A DNA stretch of 63,291 nt from Burkholderiales bacterium (GTDB lineage: Bacteria > Pseudomonadota > Gammaproteobacteria > Burkholderiales > Burkholderiaceae_C), in the NCBI GenBank assembly GCA_016195825.1, contig JACPYV010000075.1, forward strand, positions 1 to 63,291. The letters run 5' to 3'. Position 1 is the first letter of the stretch, and each line of letters opens with the position of its first letter. Below are positions 39,422-47,527 of the stretch, piece by piece. Both the position numbers and the translations under genes were made by a program. The notes beneath the pieces are model-generated. The model was not told where the DNA came from, did no database searches, and saw only the letters and a list, made by a program, of their open reading frames with translations.

Positions 39422-40033
39422 ATGGCGCAGTACGCGGCGATCCGTGCGGTGGGCGAAAGCGTGCTGGAACTGATGCGCGAGGCCTGCCCCGTGGCTGACT
39501 TGCAGCTGGGCGCGTCGCCCAAATTCGAGCTGGCGTCTCTTGGCAGCCTGACGGACGGCCAGGCTGCGCCGGCCGAGGGCTTCTACCTCGTGCTGTGGCG
39601 CGTGGGCATTGGCGGCTCGCCGCGCAACCTGCCGCCGCGGCGCGGGCGTGACGGCCGGCTATACAAGCCCTCATTGCCGGTGGACCTGTACTTCCTGATG
39701 CTGCCCGTCTCGCCCACGGCCGACAAGCAGACGCAGATGCTGGGCTGGGCGCTGGCCTTCCTGCACCAGTTGCCAGCGCTCGGCGGCGAGGTCATCAACC
39801 GCTACACCAAGGGCAGCCCAGCGGTCTTTCAGCCCGAAGAGAGCGTCGTGCTCATCGCCGATCCGCTGGGCACGGTGGACTACCTGTCACTGTGGGACCG
39901 GGTCAAGACCGGCTTCCAGGCCGGCATGACCTATGTGGCCCGCATGGTGCTGTTGGACATCGACCAGCCCGAGCCCGGTGGCGCGCCGGTCGTGGAGCGC
40001 CGCTTCGGCCTGGGCGCGGGAGGGCAGGGCTGA
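39422..40033 (+). CDS. DUF4255 protein, probable tail terminator/cap of the contractile injection system (Pvc16-like)
   Basis: The 203-residue protein matches the DUF4255 family, which in Afp/PVC particles corresponds to the terminator that caps the tube and sheath. Recognisable features are the amino-terminal AIRAVGESVLELMREACP helix and the beta-rich core (VDLYFLMLPVSP, TQMLGWALAFLHQLP). It is the first gene of the cluster. Its stop overlaps the next gene (TGATG). The ribosome site is weak (GAGGCGAGG). Confidence 0.82.
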   Translation: MAQYAAIRAVGESVLELMREACPVADLQLGASPKFELASLGSLTDGQAAPAEGFYLVLWRVGIGGSPRNLPPRRGRDGRLYKPSLPVDLYFLMLPVSPTADKQTQMLGWALAFLHQLPALGGEVINRYTKGSPAVFQPEESVVLIADPLGTVDYLSLWDRVKTGFQAGMTYVARMVLLDIDQPEPGGAPVVERRFGLGAGGQG

Positions 40034-40836
40034 TGCTTGCGCCGCAATTCAAACCCTTGGATGAACTGCAGCTGCCCGCGGGCGATGCACTCAGCTTCGT
40101 CGATAGCGCGACCAGCGAAGCCGTGGTGTCCGGCTTGCGCTGCAGCCTGGTGCTGCGCCGTGGCGGCAAGCTGCTGGGCCGCGCGGTGGTCACGCCCGGT
40201 GGCGCCCACCACTGGCCCGAGCTGTCCGAGCGCTGGCGTGACCCCGCCGCACCGGTGTTCGCCGACGTGCTGGTACAGGACGAGCTGGAGCGCTTCCTGC
40301 CGCTGAGCCTGCCCTGGCCGCTGCCCGCTGCGCCGGTGGGACAGATCGAAGGTGGCCTCGTCATCGGCAGCTCGCGGCTGCTGCGCGTGAGCCTGCTCAG
40401 CGCGCCCGCCCGCCGTGCGCCGCCCGGCCTGGGCAGCGTCTACGGCCTGCTCGTCTGGCAGCTCAGCGCCAGGCCGCTGGCCTGGGCGCGCGTCAGCCTC
40501 ACCGATGGCGATGGCCGCGTGCATGACGGCGGTAGCGACGCCGAAGGCCGGCTCACGCTGCATCTGCCGCTGGCCCGCCCTCAGCGTACCGGCAGCCCGC
40601 CCGTGCCGGCGTCACAGCTGCATGTGTTCTTCGATCCCGCGCTGGCCGCCGCGGCGCTGCGCCTGGGTGCGCCCGACGTGCTGGCCTTTGCCGCCCAACC
40701 TGAGGTGCTGGCCCTGGCCCGCGCCGGCGAGGGCACGGCCTATGTGCCCGCGGCTCTGCAGGCCGGCGAGCCGCTGGTGCTGGCCACCCTGGATCTGCCG
40801 CCAGCGCAGCGTGAACTGCGCCTGGTTCCCTTGTGA
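40033..40836 (+). CDS. Unrecognised injection-system-associated protein with carboxypeptidase-regulatory-like domain
   Basis: I do not recognise a family for the whole 267-residue protein. Residues about 130-200 have a short beta-sandwich pattern (AWARVSLTDGDGRVHDGGS, then AEGRLTLHLP) like carboxypeptidase-regulatory or Fn3-like modules that decorate phage-tail proteins. No signal peptide or membrane segment is visible. It is translationally coupled to the DUF4255 gene and precedes the sheath gene, so it is probably a structural or assembly component at the cap end. Confidence 0.55.
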   Translation: MLAPQFKPLDELQLPAGDALSFVDSATSEAVVSGLRCSLVLRRGGKLLGRAVVTPGGAHHWPELSERWRDPAAPVFADVLVQDELERFLPLSLPWPLPAAPVGQIEGGLVIGSSRLLRVSLLSAPARRAPPGLGSVYGLLVWQLSARPLAWARVSLTDGDGRVHDGGSDAEGRLTLHLPLARPQRTGSPPVPASQLHVFFDPALAAAALRLGAPDVLAFAAQPEVLALARAGEGTAYVPAALQAGEPLVLATLDLPPAQRELRLVPL

Positions 40837-40888
40837 AACCCACCAACCCGCCAAGCCCCGTTGATCCCTGCCCAAGAAGGAGACCGTC

Positions 40889-42943
40889 ATGCCCGAATAT
40901 CTAGCGCCCGGTGTATTCGTCGAGGAGGTCTCCTTCCGATCGAAGTCCATCGAGGGCGTCTCCACGACGACGACCGGCTTCATCGGCCCCTGCCGCTACG
41001 GGTCGGTGACCGATGCACCGGACATCCTCACCAGCCTCACCGAGTTTGAGCGCAGCTTCGGTGACGGCAACCCGCTCGCCTTCGGCGCGGACGGCTCGAC
41101 GCTGGGCGCCAACTACCTGGCGCATGCGGTGCGCAGCTTCTTCGAGGAAGGCGGCAAGCGTCTCTACGTGAGCCGGGCTTTCCGCCCGCGCAGCGGCAAC
41201 TACCCGTCCGACCTGGGCGCTGCCTTCGGCGCGGCGCCCTATGCCGACGGCCATGGCCGGTTGCTGGCCGGTGCTGCGCCGGACCAGCTCCGCATCGTCG
41301 CGCGCTACCCCGGCGCGATGGGCAACTTGCAGCTGCGCTTCGGTGTCAAGCTGGGCCCCAACGTGCTTGGCGCCTTGCCGGACCCGGGCGGTGGCGGTGG
41401 CCTCGTCGCGACGCTGGCCAACCTGGCCGATGGCGACGTAGTCTGGATCACGACCGCGGGCGCGCATTTGGTGACACCGGCGACGGGCGCCAACCCGCCG
41501 GCAGCGGTGCGTGGCATCGCCGACCTGCCGCTGTACGTCGCCCGCAAGAGCGTGGCTGGCGTGTGGAGCTTCACGGCCGGCGTGAAGCCCGATGCGGCCG
41601 CGCCCGCCGCCACAACATTCACGCTGGCGGACTTCGCGCTCAACCTTGCCGCGGGCAGTGGCGACGCGATCCGCCCGGCCACGCTGAGCATCGAGGTGCT
41701 GACCGCCGACGGCCGCTCGCTGGGCGCTTGGAGCGGCCTGCCGCTGGAGCCCGCGCACAAGACTGCCGGCGTGCCGGACGGCATCTTCGACCTGTTCTCG
41801 CTGAGCGGCCCCAGCAGTGCCGGCCTGTCCATCGTTCTGCTCAACGGCAGCGCCGCTGGTGCGAACACCATCGACAACGGCAGCGACCTGCTGAAGGCGC
41901 TGGATGCGCTGGGCGACGGGCTGGACTTGAAGATCACGCAGATCGAATGGGACGACGCCGGTCGGGACGAGCTGGCATCGCTGCGGCGCAAGTTCGAGCG
42001 CGGCATGCAAGCCACAGCCTGGCTCGCGGGCGGCAACGACGGCCTGCTGCCCGGCCGCGCTGAGTACGAAGGGCGCGCCGACCCGACGCAGGACTACGCC
42101 ACCGGCCTTAAGCAGTTCGAGTCCATCGAAGACATCTCCATCGTCGCGGCGCCCGGCTCTACCTGGCGCGCTGCCGACCGGCCCGACGATGTGGCCGCCG
42201 TCACAAACCTGCTTATTGGCCATGCCGAGCGCATGCGTTACCGCATCGCCGTGCTGGATTCTCACGAGGGCATGAAGATCGCCGACGTCCGCAAGCTCAA
42301 GGCCAAGCTGGACAGCAAGTACGCGGCGCTTTACTACCCGTGGGTCACGGTGTTCGACGGCATCACCCGCCAGCCGCTCAACCTGCCGCCCTCGGGCTTC
42401 GTTGCTGGCATTTACGCACGCAATGACACCGAGCGTGCCGTCTACAAGGCGCCCGCCAACGAGGTGGTGCGCGGGGCCATCGGCTTCGAGACGCTGATCA
42501 ACACCGCCCAGCAGGAGGTGCTCAACCCCGAGGGCATCAACTGCTTCCGTTTCTTCGAGGGCCGTGGCAACCGGCTGTGGGGCGCACGCACCATCAGCTC
42601 TGACCCCGAGTGGAAGTACGTCAACCTGCGGCGCTACTTCGCCTACCTGGAGCGCAGCATCGACAAGGGCACGCAGTGGGCCGTTTTCGAGCCCAACGGC
42701 GAGGCGCTGTGGGCCAACGTAAGGGCCACGATCCGCGACTTCCTGATGAACGAGTGGGCCAACGGCGCGCTGCTTGGCGATAAGCCAGAGAAGGCCTTTT
42801 TCGTGCGCTGCGACCGCTCGACGATGACGCAGAACGACCTCGACAACGGCCGCCTTGTCTGCCTGATCGGTGTCGCCCCGCTGCGCCCCGCCGAGTTCGT
42901 CATCTTCCGTATCGGCCAGTGGACCGCCGATCAGAAGGCATGA
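40889..42943 (+). CDS. Contractile sheath protein (first)
   Basis: The 684-residue protein starts with the phage-tail-sheath signature MPEYLAPGVFVEEVSFRS, then STTTTGFIGP. The carboxy-terminal sheath domain includes YYPWVTVFDGITRQPLNLPP, the RAVYKAPANEVV motif (N-x-x-V-RGA) and RRYFAYLERSIDKGTQW. It would form the contractile outer cylinder. The middle (about 110-330) is an extra surface domain, making it longer than minimal sheaths. A strong ribosome site (AAGGAG) precedes the ATG. Confidence 0.95.
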   Translation: MPEYLAPGVFVEEVSFRSKSIEGVSTTTTGFIGPCRYGSVTDAPDILTSLTEFERSFGDGNPLAFGADGSTLGANYLAHAVRSFFEEGGKRLYVSRAFRPRSGNYPSDLGAAFGAAPYADGHGRLLAGAAPDQLRIVARYPGAMGNLQLRFGVKLGPNVLGALPDPGGGGGLVATLANLADGDVVWITTAGAHLVTPATGANPPAAVRGIADLPLYVARKSVAGVWSFTAGVKPDAAAPAATTFTLADFALNLAAGSGDAIRPATLSIEVLTADGRSLGAWSGLPLEPAHKTAGVPDGIFDLFSLSGPSSAGLSIVLLNGSAAGANTIDNGSDLLKALDALGDGLDLKITQIEWDDAGRDELASLRRKFERGMQATAWLAGGNDGLLPGRAEYEGRADPTQDYATGLKQFESIEDISIVAAPGSTWRAADRPDDVAAVTNLLIGHAERMRYRIAVLDSHEGMKIADVRKLKAKLDSKYAALYYPWVTVFDGITRQPLNLPPSGFVAGIYARNDTERAVYKAPANEVVRGAIGFETLINTAQQEVLNPEGINCFRFFEGRGNRLWGARTISSDPEWKYVNLRRYFAYLERSIDKGTQWAVFEPNGEALWANVRATIRDFLMNEWANGALLGDKPEKAFFVRCDRSTMTQNDLDNGRLVCLIGVAPLRPAEFVIFRIGQWTADQKA

Positions 42944-42982
42944 AACGCCTTCTTCCAAAAGTCTTGATGCCAGGAGCACACC

Positions 42983-43435
42983 ATGGCCGTCGTTCGTGAT
43001 CGCCCCTATGTTCAGTTCAACTTCCACGTCAACCTTGGCGACGGAGTGACCAACACGCCCCAGGCCGGCTTCCAGGAAGTCAGCGGCATCGGCATGGAAG
43101 TCACCATCACCGAGTACCGCCCTGGCAACTACGCCTTCAACAACGTCATCAAGACGGCTGGCCTCAACAAGGCCACCGATGTGACGATGAAGCGCGGCGT
43201 CATCGGCTCGCTGGACCTCTACAAGTGGCTGGACGATGTGCGCAACGGCGCCAACAACGGCCTGCGCACCGTCACCGTCGAGTTGAAGAGCGAGGACCGC
43301 ACACAGACGGTGCAGACCTGGCGCCTCATCAATGCGCGGATCATGAAGCACACGTCAGGGCCCTTCAACGCGAAGGGCACGGACGTGGCCATGGAAGAGC
43401 TGACGCTGTCGTACGAGCGGCTGGAGATGGAGTGA
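42983..43435 (+). CDS. Inner tube protein (phage gp19 family, Pvc1-like)
   Basis: The 150-residue protein is a phage T4 gp19-type tube subunit (PF06841 pattern): YVQFNFHVNLGDG, FQEVSGIGMEVTITEYRPG, TDVTMKRGVIGSLDLYKW. Rings of it form the inner tube that is pushed out when the sheath contracts. The length is standard. It has its own AGGAG ribosome site, fitting a high-copy structural protein. It lies between the two sheath genes. Confidence 0.93.
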   Translation: MAVVRDRPYVQFNFHVNLGDGVTNTPQAGFQEVSGIGMEVTITEYRPGNYAFNNVIKTAGLNKATDVTMKRGVIGSLDLYKWLDDVRNGANNGLRTVTVELKSEDRTQTVQTWRLINARIMKHTSGPFNAKGTDVAMEELTLSYERLEME

Positions 43436-43438
43436 TCC

Positions 43439-45808
43439 ATGGCGGTCGGGGTGCGCATCGTCGATGACCCGACGCCCACCGGCGACGGCATGCCTGTCAT
43501 GGACGTGCCGGTCTTCGTCGGCTTTGCGGCCAGGGGCCCGCTGCACCGGCCGGTGGCGCTGGACAGCGCCACTGTCTATGGCGAAGTTTTCGGCGGCGTG
43601 CTGGATCTCGTCCAGGCGGGCGACGACCCCTCCGACCGTCTGGTGGCCCACCTGCCCGCGGCGGTGGAGGCCTTCTTCGCCGGCGGCGGCCGGCGCTGCC
43701 ATGTGATCCGCATTGCGGCCGACTCGGCCTCGGCGGCGCGCTTCACGGTGCCAGGCCTTCGCCTTGTCACGCACGCCGGCGTGCAGTGGCAGATGAGCGG
43801 CAGCGATTTCGAGCTGCGTGCCAACAGCCCTGGCGACTGGGCCGACCGGCTGGCGCTGTCTGCCCGGCTGCGCAGCCAGTCCTTGCATGGCGGCGACCGC
43901 GTGCAGCCCGGCGACGTGCTGAGGGCACGCCGGCCCGCCAGCCCCAACGCGGAGGCGTGGAAGCGCATGCGAACGGGTGGTCTGCTGAGCGCTGCGCTCG
44001 GACCGGCCGACTGGGTCTGGCCGCAAGGCGGGGCGGCCAACATCGATGCCAGCAACTGGCTCATCGAGCGCATCCAGGTCGACTTGGCGGTGCGCGAGCC
44101 GGGCCAGCAAACACGGCACCTGCTGGCCTGCGGCCTCGCCCCGGGTGCCGCCAACCAGCCCTGGTGGGCCGCCGATGCCAACGGGCTCTACGATGCCGGT
44201 GCCGAGCTGACCGGGTGGCCGCTGGCCGGCCTCGGTGGCAGCGAGCCGACCGGCGACTGGATGCTGCTGCCCGTGGGCATGACGGACGAGTTCACGAGTT
44301 GGCAGCTGGCCCGCCCGGATGGCCGCGACGCGATCGCGCGCAATGGGTTGGACGTCTTCGATGCTGGCCTTTTCCTCGACCCCGAATGGCGCCCCGGCCT
44401 GCGTGGCCGCGTGTTGCTGGACTGGGCGGACGAGATGCGGTTCTTCGGCGCAGCGCCGCGCCGGCTCCAAGGCTTGCATGGTGCGCTGGGCCGGGATGAC
44501 GCCTGCGCCAGCGAGGCCAGTTGGGTGTTGGCGCCCGATGCTGTCCACGCCGGCTGGATCAAGACCGACCCGCTGCCGGGTCGCGACGTCAGCGTGACCA
44601 CGACGCCTGATCCTGTCTGCACCTGCCCCCCAACGACTTTCGACGACTGCGTGCCGCCCCCGCCGGTGCCGCCGCAGCCGCCGCGCATCGCCTGCCTGCC
44701 CGCCGTGCCGGCGTCACCGGCGGTGCTCCCAGCCGACCGCGACTTCACACTTCGGCTGCGGGCCGATGCCGCGGACCATGGCACGTCGCAGCGCCTCGAA
44801 GTGCAGCTGGCCGGCCAGCCCGACTTCTCCGATGCGCGCGTAGTGGCCGATGCCGTGCCTGCCGCCGACCTGACGCTTCGCTTGGCTGCCGGTGCCTGGT
44901 GGCTGCGTGCCCGTGCCCACCGCGCGGGCCTGACGAGCTGCTGGAGCGACATCGCCGAACTGGATGTGCGCGCCACCGGGTGGCGCGCGCGGTCAAATGG
45001 TGCTGCCGTCGACGCCGCCACGCCGGTAAACCGCGCGCTGCTGGCGTTGTGCGCCGCCTCGCGCGAGCATTTCGCTCTGCTGGCGCTGCCGCAGGCCTGG
45101 GGGGCGGACACCATCGCGCCGCACGTCGACGCGCTGCGCGCCGAAAGCCAGCTTGTCGACACGGCCCAGACAGGCAGTGCCGCGAGCTTTGCGGCCATCC
45201 ACCACCCCTGGCTGCTGCAGCGCGATGCCGACGATCGCCTGCGCAGCCACCCGCCCACGGGTGCGCTGATGGGCCTGCTGGCCCGCCGCAGCCGGCAGCA
45301 CGGGGCCTGGGGTGCGCCGGGGGCGGACCCGCTGACAACGGCGCTGCAGCTGGTCGGCGAACTTCAGTCGGCGGATCTGATCGAAACCCTCGGCGCCAAT
45401 CCGTTGGTCTTGCGTGCAGACGGCATCGCGGCAGTGCGCAGCCAGACCTTGTCGCTGGACGTCGACTGGACCGCCATCGGCGTGCGCCGCCTCTTCATCC
45501 TGCTGCGCCGCCTGTGCCGGCGTGAGGGCCAGCGCTTCGTCTTCGAGCCCAATGACCTGACGCTGCGCCGAGGCCTGGAGCGCTCCTTCGACGCACTGTT
45601 GCACCGCCTGATGCAGCGCGGCGCCTTTCGCGGTGTGGACGCGAAGTCGTCCTACCTGTTGAAGACGGCCGCGGGCGCGGACGCTGCGCGCGAGATCGAA
45701 CGCGGTGAATGCAGCCTGCTGATCCAGGTGGCGCCGAGCTACCCGCTGCGCTTCCTCACGCTGCATCTGCGCCGGTCCGGTGAGCAGCTATTGATCGAGG
45801 AGCGGTGA
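43439..45808 (+). CDS. Second sheath-family protein with Cys/Pro-rich linker and inserted Fn3-like domain
   Basis: The 789-residue protein begins with a diverged sheath amino terminus (MPVMDVPVFVGFAARGPLH). It ends with a sheath-like carboxy domain (about 525-789; RGLERSFDALLHRLMQRGAF, LIQVAPSYPLRFLTLHL). Between them are an unusual CTCPPTTFDDC and PPPPVPPQPP linker (about 392-420) and a beta-sandwich domain (about 434-515; RLEVQLAGQPDF, GAWWLRARAHR) resembling fibronectin type III. Large second sheaths in Afp/PVC systems sit at the baseplate end. Its stop overlaps the next tube gene. Confidence 0.8.
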   Translation: MAVGVRIVDDPTPTGDGMPVMDVPVFVGFAARGPLHRPVALDSATVYGEVFGGVLDLVQAGDDPSDRLVAHLPAAVEAFFAGGGRRCHVIRIAADSASAARFTVPGLRLVTHAGVQWQMSGSDFELRANSPGDWADRLALSARLRSQSLHGGDRVQPGDVLRARRPASPNAEAWKRMRTGGLLSAALGPADWVWPQGGAANIDASNWLIERIQVDLAVREPGQQTRHLLACGLAPGAANQPWWAADANGLYDAGAELTGWPLAGLGGSEPTGDWMLLPVGMTDEFTSWQLARPDGRDAIARNGLDVFDAGLFLDPEWRPGLRGRVLLDWADEMRFFGAAPRRLQGLHGALGRDDACASEASWVLAPDAVHAGWIKTDPLPGRDVSVTTTPDPVCTCPPTTFDDCVPPPPVPPQPPRIACLPAVPASPAVLPADRDFTLRLRADAADHGTSQRLEVQLAGQPDFSDARVVADAVPAADLTLRLAAGAWWLRARAHRAGLTSCWSDIAELDVRATGWRARSNGAAVDAATPVNRALLALCAASREHFALLALPQAWGADTIAPHVDALRAESQLVDTAQTGSAASFAAIHHPWLLQRDADDRLRSHPPTGALMGLLARRSRQHGAWGAPGADPLTTALQLVGELQSADLIETLGANPLVLRADGIAAVRSQTLSLDVDWTAIGVRRLFILLRRLCRREGQRFVFEPNDLTLRRGLERSFDALLHRLMQRGAFRGVDAKSSYLLKTAAGADAAREIERGECSLLIQVAPSYPLRFLTLHLRRSGEQLLIEER

Positions 45809-46284
45809 TGGCCGTCGATGCACAACGCGAGCAATGGCAGCCCTTCTCGACGTTGAACTTCGTCGTCGAGATCCTGCCCGACGGCGACAGCAAGCCGTTG
45901 GCCGGCGCAGCGTTCTCGGACTGCGATGGCCTAGAGGTCAGCCAGGAGGTCAAGACGCTGAAGGAGGGCGGCAATCAGAACCGGGTGCACCGCCTGGCCG
46001 GCCCGGTCACCTTCGGGCAGCTGACGCTCAAGCGCGGCGTTACGCGCGGCACCGACCTGTGGAAATGGTTCGATCGCAGCCTGGCCAACCCTGCGCTGCG
46101 CGCCGGCATCACGATCAGCGTGCTGCGCCACGACAAGAGCGAGTGGGGCCGCTTCGTGCTTTCGCGCTGCCTGCCGATCAAGCTGAAGGCGCCGACCTTG
46201 AACGCCCGCGACGGCAATGTGGCTGTCGAGGAGATTCAAGTGGCTTACGAAGCCTTCCGCTGGGAGGACAAGTCGGATGCCTGA
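45808..46284 (+). CDS. Second tube-family protein (Pvc5-like tube-baseplate adaptor)
   Basis: The 158-residue protein is another gp19-type tube protein: FVVEILPDGDSKPLAGAAFS, CDGLEVSQEVKTLKEGG, LTLKRGVTRGTDLWKWFDR. It is clearly diverged from the first tube protein. In Afp/PVC, Afp5/Pvc5 joins the tube to the spike hub, and the position here, just before the LysM-type protein, fits that role. ATG overlaps the sheath stop (TGATG); a GTG one codon upstream is the alternative. Confidence 0.88.
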   Translation: MAVDAQREQWQPFSTLNFVVEILPDGDSKPLAGAAFSDCDGLEVSQEVKTLKEGGNQNRVHRLAGPVTFGQLTLKRGVTRGTDLWKWFDRSLANPALRAGITISVLRHDKSEWGRFVLSRCLPIKLKAPTLNARDGNVAVEEIQVAYEAFRWEDKSDA

Positions 46285-46289
46285 CATGA

Positions 46290-46395
46290 GCCCCCCCCTA
46301 CACGCTGCGCGTGCTTCCCGAGGGGGCGCCGCCAGCAGAGCAGCGAAGCCAGTTCCGCGTCGGCCCCTGGGGGGGCGGCAGCGCTGCGCCTGCCT
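46290..46395. repeat. GC-rich palindromic intergenic repeat inside the injection-system operon
   Basis: CCCCCCCC-TACACGCTGCGCGTGC-TTCCCGAGGGGGCGCCGCC is followed by a second GGCCCCTGGGGGGGCGGC arm. Repeats with CCCCCTACACGCTGCGCGTG and GAGGGGGCG are common between genes in Burkholderiales. It fills most of the 137-bp gap before the LysM-type gene. Confidence 0.6.
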
Positions 46396-46421
46396 GGTCA
46401 ACGCGAACCAGCGGAGGTGTC

Positions 46422-47330
46422 ATGCCTGAGTTGGAAATCCAGCACGCCAAGCTCATCGAGCTGAAGGACGACCTCAGCGATGTGATGCCCGGCGGAAAGA
46501 CGCTGACCGTGCAGTTCAACCCCGAGTCGCTGAAGCTCTCCTACGCCAACCAGATCAAGGAGCAGCCGAATGCGTCCGGTGGTGGCGGGGGGCATGGCGG
46601 CGGCAACCAAAGCCAAGGCAGCGCGGCGCGTCAGTTCGTCGGCACGGGAACGACCAAACTGTCGGTGCAGCTGTGGTTCGACGTCGCGGCGGCGACCAGT
46701 GCGCCCTTCATCGTCGACGACGTGCGCCGCATCACGGCCCAGGTGCTGTACTTCATCAAGCCCAAGCCGGCGGCAGCCGGGGCCCGGGACACCTCGCAGC
46801 GCACGCCGCCGGGGCTGCGCTTTTCCTGGGGCAACTTTCTGTTCGACGGCATCGTCGAGGGCATGGAGGAAAGCGTGGAGTTCTTCTCCGCCAAGGGCGA
46901 GGCGCTGCGCGCCAGCATCACGCTGAACATGATCCAGCAGGAGATCCTGGTGCCCGCCTTCACCGGCGACGGCACAGTGCCGGGCTCGCGGCCGCTGTGG
47001 CCGGCGGGCGGTGGGCAGTCGCTGCAGGCATTGCAGGACTCGGCCAAGGCGTCGGGTGCGGCGCCGTCCGCCGGCGGGGCCGGACTCGGGAGCGGTTCGG
47101 GCGGCGGCCTCGGCGGTGGTCTGGGTGCGGGCTTCAGCGCCAGCGCCAGCCTTGGCGGCAGTGTCGGTGCGGGTGCCGGCGTGAGCCTGGGTCTCAGCAC
47201 CGGTGCCGCCTTCCAGAGCGGCGGCTGGCAGGCGGTGGCGCTGGCCAACGGCATCGAGAACCCGCGCGCCATGCCGGCGGGCCAGCTCATTGACCTCTCC
47301 GCCACCAAGCCGCGCATCGTCAGCGGTTGA
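46422..47330 (+). CDS. Contractile injection system tube/LysM adaptor (Pvc7-like)
   Basis: The 302-residue protein starts MPELEIQHAKLIELKDD, with VQFNPESLKLSYANQIKEQ typical of the CIS tube-LysM family. The carboxy-terminal WQAVALANGIENPRAMPAG resembles a LysM repeat. It should link the tube to the spike hub. Between the domains is a Gly/Ser/Ala-rich low-complexity linker (about 206-266, mostly GLGSGSGGGLGGGLGAG-like), and another Gly-rich loop is at about 48-60. The ATG at 46422 has GGAGG upstream. Confidence 0.85.
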   Translation: MPELEIQHAKLIELKDDLSDVMPGGKTLTVQFNPESLKLSYANQIKEQPNASGGGGGHGGGNQSQGSAARQFVGTGTTKLSVQLWFDVAAATSAPFIVDDVRRITAQVLYFIKPKPAAAGARDTSQRTPPGLRFSWGNFLFDGIVEGMEESVEFFSAKGEALRASITLNMIQQEILVPAFTGDGTVPGSRPLWPAGGGQSLQALQDSAKASGAAPSAGGAGLGSGSGGGLGGGLGAGFSASASLGGSVGAGAGVSLGLSTGAAFQSGGWQAVALANGIENPRAMPAGQLIDLSATKPRIVSG

Positions 47331-47342
47331 AGGATCAACGTC

Positions 47343-47525
47343 ATGCCTGTTGAGATCCATGAGTTCGAGGTCAGCCCGGTACCCGCACCGTCGCCAGCGC
47401 AGCCGGGCGGCGGCGGTGCCCCCGTGGTGGCTCCGGCACCCGAGCCCGATCTTGAGCATCTCGCCCGCGCCCGCCGCATGGCCGTGGCCGTGCGCGAATT
47501 GCAGCTCCGCACGTTCTGTCACTAG
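47343..47525 (+). CDS. DUF5908-type small protein (Pvc6/Afp6-like position)
   Basis: This 60-residue protein begins MPVEIHEFEVSPV, matching the MPIEIRELxI start of DUF5908 peptides found in injection-system clusters. A Pro/Gly/Ala-rich middle and a helical carboxy terminus (LARARRMAVAVRELQLRTF) follow. Function is unknown. It fits the small Afp6/Pvc6 gene, although in Afp/PVC that gene comes before the LysM-type protein. It lies 12 bp after one gene and 2 bp before the next, supporting that it is real. Confidence 0.72.
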   Translation: MPVEIHEFEVSPVPAPSPAQPGGGGAPVVAPAPEPDLEHLARARRMAVAVRELQLRTFCH

Positions 47526-47527
47526 CC

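Noticed and set aside
40901..43351. 816-codon minus-strand frame opposite the sheath and tube genes
   Set aside because: Shadow of well-supported sheath and tube genes; no recognisable motifs and composition typical of antisense high-GC frames.
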